A stretch of 64,000 nt of DNA from Treponema sp. UBA4307 (GTDB lineage: Bacteria; Spirochaetota; Spirochaetia; Treponematales; Treponemataceae), in contig DGUP01000055.1 in NCBI GenBank assembly GCA_002394685.1, positions 48,830-112,829 on the forward strand, in the 5' to 3' direction. Shown here one piece after another: positions 60,105 to 64,000 of the stretch. The stretch's first letter is position 1, and every line of letters begins with the position of its first letter. Both the position numbers and the translations under genes were made by a program. The notes below the pieces were generated by a model. It saw only the letters and a program-made list of their open reading frames with translations. It had not been told where the DNA came from and did no database searches.

Positions 60105-60572
60105 CTATTCAGAATACCTTTTAAATGCAGCAACAAGTTCATCCTTAGATGGTTTTCCCTGAAGGAAGTGCTGAAATTCTGTTGATTTAATAGCCTTTGC
60201 CAGTCCGGAAAGAACAGCCAGGTGAGCCTTTGAAGAATTAGAAAGAATCACAAACATAACATACACATTTTTATTATCAGGACCATTCATATCCAGTGGT
60301 GATTTAGGAAAACAGACAAAAATCCTCTGATCAGCTTCACTTTCCAGCATTGGTCTTCTTGGATGAGGAATGGCAATTCCGTTTCCTACAGCAGTACTCA
60401 GTACATTTTCCCGGGCCTGCAGTTCATCAGCCAGATCTTTTTTATTCAGATAGGCAGGAAGATTAAGCTGTTCTGTAAGGTTCTTATACACCTCTTCAGA
60501 ATTCTGTCCTTCCACATCAGTAAAAACTCCACCTTTTTCAATCAGTGAACAGATTTCAAACACATCTCCCAT
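60105..60572 (-). CDS. PTS IIA-domain (PtsN-like) protein
   Basis: About 155 residues forming a single fructose/mannitol-type EIIA domain. The phosphorylated histidine is His70 in GNGIAIPHPR, and the following acidic hydrophobic stretch (RIFVCFPKSPLDMNGPD) and VMFVILSNSSKAHLAVLS match the family. I chose the ATG at 60572 with AAGGA upstream; the ATG at 60581 lies on top of the ribosome site. No EIIB or EIIC is encoded nearby, so a regulatory role as in the nitrogen-PTS is likely (inference). It lies 18 bases after a conserved hypothetical gene. Confidence 0.85.
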   Translation of the reverse strand: MGDVFEICSLIEKGGVFTDVEGQNSEEVYKNLTEQLNLPAYLNKKDLADELQARENVLSTAVGNGIAIPHPRRPMLESEADQRIFVCFPKSPLDMNGPDNKNVYVMFVILSNSSKAHLAVLSGLAKAIKSTEFQHFLQGKPSKDELVAAFKRYSE

Positions 60573-60590
60573 TTTACACATCCTTTTTTT

Positions 60591-62060
60591 TTAATAGACC
60601 TTAAATTTTTTAAGCTGGCAGTCCCGCAGCCCTTTTTTTATACTTCCCTCGATTTCTTCAAAATTCCACTTCATTCCTTCAACGGTATCCAGGGCATTGT
60701 CCATTGAACAATACTCATAAACTTCATCACAAATCCACTGAAGCATTTTAAGCAGATTAGAATAAATCTGAGAAAGAACAATTATCTCGTGCTGAGGAAG
60801 ATACTCAAGCACATCTCCAGCCTTATCAATCTGCAGGAGAAGATAATTAACCCTGGTATAAAGCTCCAGAGTCTGTCTTCTCACATGCCCCCAGGGCTGA
60901 TCCTTAAACCAGTTATAAGTCTTTTTGATTATAGTATTTCTCGACTTCAAGTGCAATAATAAGTCCCTTTCCTCTCTAGGTTCAGGCTTGTATTCCTTAG
61001 GATAATAGAGGGCAACTATGTCATTAAGATTTTCACTGCGGCGGAAAAGCATATCCCTTATAAAAAGATCCAGGACATAAGGAGGGGTTTCGTATGCAAA
61101 AGGACGTCCTTCTCCCCGCCTTCCTGAAGATTTTTTTACGGCTGATAAATCAATCTTATTCCATTTGCCTACAGCAGGAATTTCTTCCCCCTTGCGCCAG
61201 AGCCGGCTTTCTACACCAAAGGATTCAAAGGCAACTTTTCTGTTGTGATAGGTTAAAAATTCTTCAATGGAACCGCAACTGGAAATACACAGACTTGAAA
61301 GGTTCTGGCAGAATACATTGGCAAACTGTTCCTCAATGCTGCCACACGGGCCGTTCTGATCAAAAGACTCCAGCATAAGTTTTTCAAGATTGTTGAACCA
61401 GTTGATTCTTTCTTCGGTAACTTCATTATTTGTAAAAAGCCACTGATGTTCATGAAGGACCATCATATTCAGGTGACCTTCACTCCAGTCATCAATGCAG
61501 CAGAGCAGCCGGTCTCCTTTTTCAAAACCAAAGTTTGTACTGAGAAAATCCACATCCAGGCCAGTCATATAAACCTGAGCCGGCAGGAGATAATCTCTTT
61601 CTTCCAGATGAAGGGACTCGTTTGCAGGATCAGAAGCAATGAACTGGGGCGCATACTCTTCTCCATAAAGCTGATAGGCATCTATGGCAAAATCTGAACT
61701 GAAAAGAGCAGCCTTTTTAGGAACCAGCTGACCTTCAATCCTGAATTCCAGTGCGCTTGTCAGAATGTTGGAATCAATGAAAGGCATGCAGCGGCTTCCA
61801 ATTACCACAACACCTTTTTCAACTTCCCTGGCTGTAGGTTTAATGCTGAACACTTCATGTGAAAAAGTTCCGGCCCTGGTTATAAACTGATGATTTTTCA
61901 AAGCAAAAACCAGAGGATTCTGAATTAAAAGCTTTTCGCATTCCCTCTCTGAACAATGAATGCCAATAGCATCAAAAATTTTTACAGCATCCTTTAAAGT
62001 AAAAATATCCGTAAAGGATCTGAGGAAGTTGTTTACTAAAATTTCCTGAGTGGCAGTCAT
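60591..62060 (-). CDS. Conserved hypothetical cytosolic protein upstream of PTS IIA
   Basis: About 489 residues from the ATG at 62060; the longer frame upstream contains promoter-like AT-rich sequence and is unlikely. No signal or membrane segment. The N-terminus resembles a short helical DNA- or RNA-binding region (EILVNNFLRSFTDIFTLKDAVKIF), and the middle has LYGEEYAPQFIASDPAN and SEGHLNMMVLHEHQWLF. I cannot place it in a known family; it may be spirochete-specific. It is divergent from the Hsp20 gene and could share its control region. Quotation in parts: EILVNNFLRSFTDIFTLKD. Confidence 0.65.
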   Translation of the reverse strand: MTATQEILVNNFLRSFTDIFTLKDAVKIFDAIGIHCSERECEKLLIQNPLVFALKNHQFITRAGTFSHEVFSIKPTAREVEKGVVVIGSRCMPFIDSNILTSALEFRIEGQLVPKKAALFSSDFAIDAYQLYGEEYAPQFIASDPANESLHLEERDYLLPAQVYMTGLDVDFLSTNFGFEKGDRLLCCIDDWSEGHLNMMVLHEHQWLFTNNEVTEERINWFNNLEKLMLESFDQNGPCGSIEEQFANVFCQNLSSLCISSCGSIEEFLTYHNRKVAFESFGVESRLWRKGEEIPAVGKWNKIDLSAVKKSSGRRGEGRPFAYETPPYVLDLFIRDMLFRRSENLNDIVALYYPKEYKPEPREERDLLLHLKSRNTIIKKTYNWFKDQPWGHVRRQTLELYTRVNYLLLQIDKAGDVLEYLPQHEIIVLSQIYSNLLKMLQWICDEVYEYCSMDNALDTVEGMKWNFEEIEGSIKKGLRDCQLKKFKVY

Positions 62061-62171
62061 AACATTAAAGATAATATTTTTTTTACAATTATTAAATCTA
62101 ATTTCTTCATTTTTTTTAAGGATTATGACAAATTTTATCCCAGTATTCTGCAGCGGGAGAAAGTTTTGTAT

Positions 62172-62208
62172 CATTTTGACGCAGTTAAAAGGGACATTTT
62201 GACCCAGT
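62172..62208 (+). promoter_or_regulatory. Paired direct repeats, candidate enhancer-binding sites
   Basis: CATTTTGACGCAGT (62172-62185) and CATTTTGACCCAGT (62195-62208) differ at one position and are 23 bp apart, close to two helical turns. They lie 164-200 bp upstream of the -24 box of the sigma-54 promoter, the range used by bacterial enhancer-binding proteins. Confidence 0.6.
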
Positions 62209-62370
62209 GAGTCATTTTTTCTTTCACAAGGGCCTCCTGCTAATTAAAAACGGAAAAAGATTGTGTTTTCTTTTCTTTATCCGGATGATTTCAGGGGAAT
62301 TTTTCAATTTTTTTTATTGTTTTTCACTTTTCTGAAAAAAAATGATGATTTTTAGATTTTTTATTTAACT

Positions 62371-62385
62371 TGGCACATAACTTGC
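62371..62385 (+). promoter_or_regulatory. Sigma-54 (RpoN) promoter of hsp20
   Basis: TGGCAC-ATAAC-TTGC exactly fits the -24/-12 consensus TGGCAC-N5-TTGC, with the invariant GG (62372-62373) and GC (62384-62385) separated by 10 bp. Transcription would begin near 62397, about 53 bases before the ATG. Confidence 0.82.
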
Positions 62386-62449
62386 TTAATATTAAGCGTA
62401 AGGCAAAAAGAAAGCCTGAAAAAAAACAAAGATCCCACGGAGGCACAAA

Positions 62450-62884
62450 ATGAACGAATTATCACTTTTTAACACACTTTTTAATGACGGACTGGCTTTT
62501 GACATTTCATGTGGAAGAGGCACAGGCTCAATGCCTAAAGTTGACGTAAAGCAGACAAAAGATAACTACCAGTTTCAGATTGACTTGCCTGGTATGACTC
62601 AGGATGATATTGACATCAGCATCAAGGAAAATACATTAACAGTTGCTTCAGTTCAGAAGGAAGAAAAATCTGAAGAGAAATCTGAAGAAAAAACTGAAGA
62701 AAAGAACAGGGAAGTTTTCCTCATCAGGGAAAGAGCCCCGTTCAGCTTTAAGAGAAGCTTTACCCTTCCAAGGGATGCAGACAGTTCAAATGCAGAGGCA
62801 TCTTTCGTAAACGGTGTTTTAAGCATTAAGATTGCCCGTCGTCCGGAAGAACAGCCTAAGAAAATTGCAATAAAAGTTGCTTAA
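62450..62884 (+). CDS. hsp20: Small heat-shock protein, Hsp20 family
   Basis: A 144-residue alpha-crystallin-domain chaperone. The domain begins MPKVDVKQTKDNYQFQIDLPG (quoted as VDVKQTKDNYQFQIDLPG), continues with SIKENTLTVASVQ and ends with ASFVNGVLSIKIAR, followed by a short tail with IAIKV, equivalent to the IxI/V anchor. Between strands it carries an unusual acidic repeat insert, EEKSEEKSEEKTEEK, in place of the normal loop. It binds unfolded proteins to prevent aggregation. GGAGG precedes the ATG. The sigma-54 promoter upstream is atypical for heat-shock genes, which commonly use sigma-32, HrcA or RheA control. A terminator follows. Confidence 0.93.
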   Translation: MNELSLFNTLFNDGLAFDISCGRGTGSMPKVDVKQTKDNYQFQIDLPGMTQDDIDISIKENTLTVASVQKEEKSEEKSEEKTEEKNREVFLIRERAPFSFKRSFTLPRDADSSNAEASFVNGVLSIKIARRPEEQPKKIAIKVA

Positions 62885-62918
62885 AAAATAACTAATTTTT
62901 TGTTAAAATAACCTAAAA

Positions 62919-62962
62919 GAGCCCTTTTTTTCTGTACATTATATAGTAAAAAAGGGCTTTTT
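62919..62962 (+). terminator. hsp20 terminator
   Basis: AGCCCTTTTTT (62920-62930) pairs with AAAAAAGGGCT (62948-62958), followed by TTTTAATTT. The A/T-rich pairing makes a long stem with about 17 unpaired bases in the loop. Confidence 0.7.
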
Positions 62963-62965
62963 AAT

Positions 62966-62994
62966 TTGACTTTTCAATATTTATATATTAGTAT
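62966..62994 (+). promoter_or_regulatory. Predicted promoter of rny
   Basis: TTGACT (62966-62971) and TAGTAT (62989-62994), 17 bp apart, 29 bases before the ATG at 63024. The ribosome site AGGAG is at 63013-63017. Confidence 0.55.
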
Positions 62995-63023
62995 AAAACG
63001 AATTCTTATACTAGGAGAATAAT

Positions 63024-64000
63024 ATGAATAATTGGTGGTTATTGATAGTTCTCCCTGTTGCAGGAATCGTTGTTGGATGGACTATTCGCTGGATTTATGC
63101 CAGATTTCAACTTTCCGCTGCGGAACAAAAAGCCGCACGCGTTAAACAAGATGCTCAAAATGAAGCAGAGGCTATAAAAAAAGAGGCTCGCTATCAGGCA
63201 AAGGAAGAACTCAACCAAGAGCGTAAACAACAGGAGCTCGAGAACAGAGAACGCCGCAAAGAAGTACAGCAGTACGAAAGCAGAGTTCAGAAAAAAGAAG
63301 AATTAGTAGAACAGAAAAACCTTGAAATTGAAAAGCGTGAAAAGGAACTTCAGGAGCGTAATGCAGCTCTCGACAAGAGGGAAGCACAGACCGCTGAAAA
63401 AGAAGAGGAGCTCCGTACAGAACTTGAACACATTTCAGGCTTGACTGCAGAACAGGCAAAGGCCCTCATTATCAAAAATCTTGAAAATGAAGCCCGCCAT
63501 GATGCCCAGGTTCTTCTTAACAAAATCGATCAGGAAGCACAGGTTGCCGCTGAAAAGAAAGCCCGTGATGTTCTTATTACGGCAATGCAGCGCCTTTCCA
63601 CAGAAACTACAAGCGATGTAACAGTTGCTACAGTTTCCCTTCCAAGCGATGAAATGAAGGGTCGTATTATTGGTCGCGAAGGCCGCAATATCCGTACCCT
63701 GGAAACCCTTACAGGCGTAGACATCATTATTGATGATACACCTGAAGCAGTTGTAATCAGCTGTTTCGATCCTGTCCGCAAGGAAATTGCACGTGTGGCA
63801 CTGGAACGCCTTATTACAGATGGACGTATCCACCCTGCCCGCATCGAGGAAATCGTTCAGAAGGTTACAAGGGAAATTCAGCAGAAGATTTATGAAGAAG
63901 GGGAAAAGACACTTTTCGACCTTGGCATTGCAAATATGCCTCAGGATGGTGTTCGTGCCATTGGCCGCCTTTACTTCAGAACAAGTTACGGTCAGAATGT
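63024..64000 (+). CDS. rny: Ribonuclease Y, N-terminal part (continues beyond the window)
   Basis: The open frame begins at 63024 with AGGAG upstream and runs off the window after 325 codons. It has one N-terminal membrane helix (about 4-22), a long coiled coil rich in Glu, Lys and Gln (about 30-150) and a KH domain (about 205-275) with MKGRIIGREGRNIRTLETL and DTPEAVVISCFDPVR. These are in the order seen in RNase Y. The HD nuclease domain should begin shortly after the window end. It would start mRNA decay at the inner membrane. No RNase E-like gene is visible here. The frame has no stop, so the gene is intact as far as seen. Confidence 0.92.
   Translation, partial: MNNWWLLIVLPVAGIVVGWTIRWIYARFQLSAAEQKAARVKQDAQNEAEAIKKEARYQAKEELNQERKQQELENRERRKEVQQYESRVQKKEELVEQKNLEIEKREKELQERNAALDKREAQTAEKEEELRTELEHISGLTAEQAKALIIKNLENEARHDAQVLLNKIDQEAQVAAEKKARDVLITAMQRLSTETTSDVTVATVSLPSDEMKGRIIGREGRNIRTLETLTGVDIIIDDTPEAVVISCFDPVRKEIARVALERLITDGRIHPARIEEIVQKVTREIQQKIYEEGEKTLFDLGIANMPQDGVRAIGRLYFRTSYGQN

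Larger units (their letters stand above)
62061..62449. other. 389-bp divergent region with sigma-54 promoter for hsp20
   Basis: Contains a pair of 14-bp direct repeats (62172-62208), a sigma-54 -24/-12 promoter (62371-62385) and a 50-base leader before hsp20. AT-rich T-runs fill the rest. No gene is visible. Confidence 0.7.

Noticed and set aside
1..64000. tRNA, rRNA, CRISPR array, insertion-sequence transposase or prophage genes
   Set aside because: Read on both strands; no tRNA T-arm pattern, regular spacer array, transposase or integrase motif was seen.

Overview
The window reads as a chromosomal segment of a low-GC, carbohydrate-degrading spirochete, most likely a Treponema from a rumen, gut or oral site. 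The pointers are a homologue of the Treponema pallidum Tp0751 (pallilysin) family at 26774-28300, many small signal-peptide proteins and lipoproteins (SH3, WG-repeat and DUF6273 types), and a plant-polysaccharide utilisation region. This assignment is inferred from protein recall; no 16S or marker comparison was possible. No tRNA, rRNA or CRISPR array was found.

Layout. (1) 1-7951: two efflux loci, each with a TetR regulator: an RND/MMPL exporter with a LolA-like partner, and a paired ABC exporter. Their promoters share two operator-like elements. (2) 7996-26703: a polysaccharide region. A GH26 mannanase lipoprotein and two SGNH esterases follow a solute-binding protein (SBP). Upstream is a seven-gene operon with two permease pairs, a giant SBP with carbohydrate-binding-like modules, an NHL-TPR-Yip1 membrane protein and a DUF5696-like protein, but no ATPase. 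Two paralogous secreted proteins are divergent to it. A 23-bp inverted-repeat element lies before both SBP transcripts. (3) 26774-34150: the Tp0751-like protein, argJ-argB-argD, a lipoprotein and gltX. (4) 34491-42025: accessory genes: an XRE regulator, secreted proteins with PPC and RipA-like families, a secreted TPR-CHAT protease and a VapBC-like pair. (5) 42026-44713: a structured GC-rich repeat, then leuA behind a leucine-rich leader peptide and attenuator. (6) 44769-49837: secreted and lipoprotein genes, an amber-interrupted gene, a duplicated and internally deleted DMT transporter copy, and a tetranucleotide repeat beside a lipoprotein promoter. (7) 50013-64000: housekeeping genes (Nudix, DUF4954-like, degenerate M16 peptidase, 5-formyl-THF cyclo-ligase, dGTPase, transketolase, PTS IIA, Hsp20 with a sigma-54 promoter, start of RNase Y).

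How it fits together. Region 2 probably binds, deacetylates and cuts acetylated mannan or glucomannan outside the cell and imports the oligosaccharides, with the ATPase supplied from elsewhere (inference). Regions 1 and 2 each show shared cis elements that suggest coordinated control. Several genes (leader peptide, dGTPase, DUF4954 gene) have promoters so close to the start codon that leaderless translation is likely.
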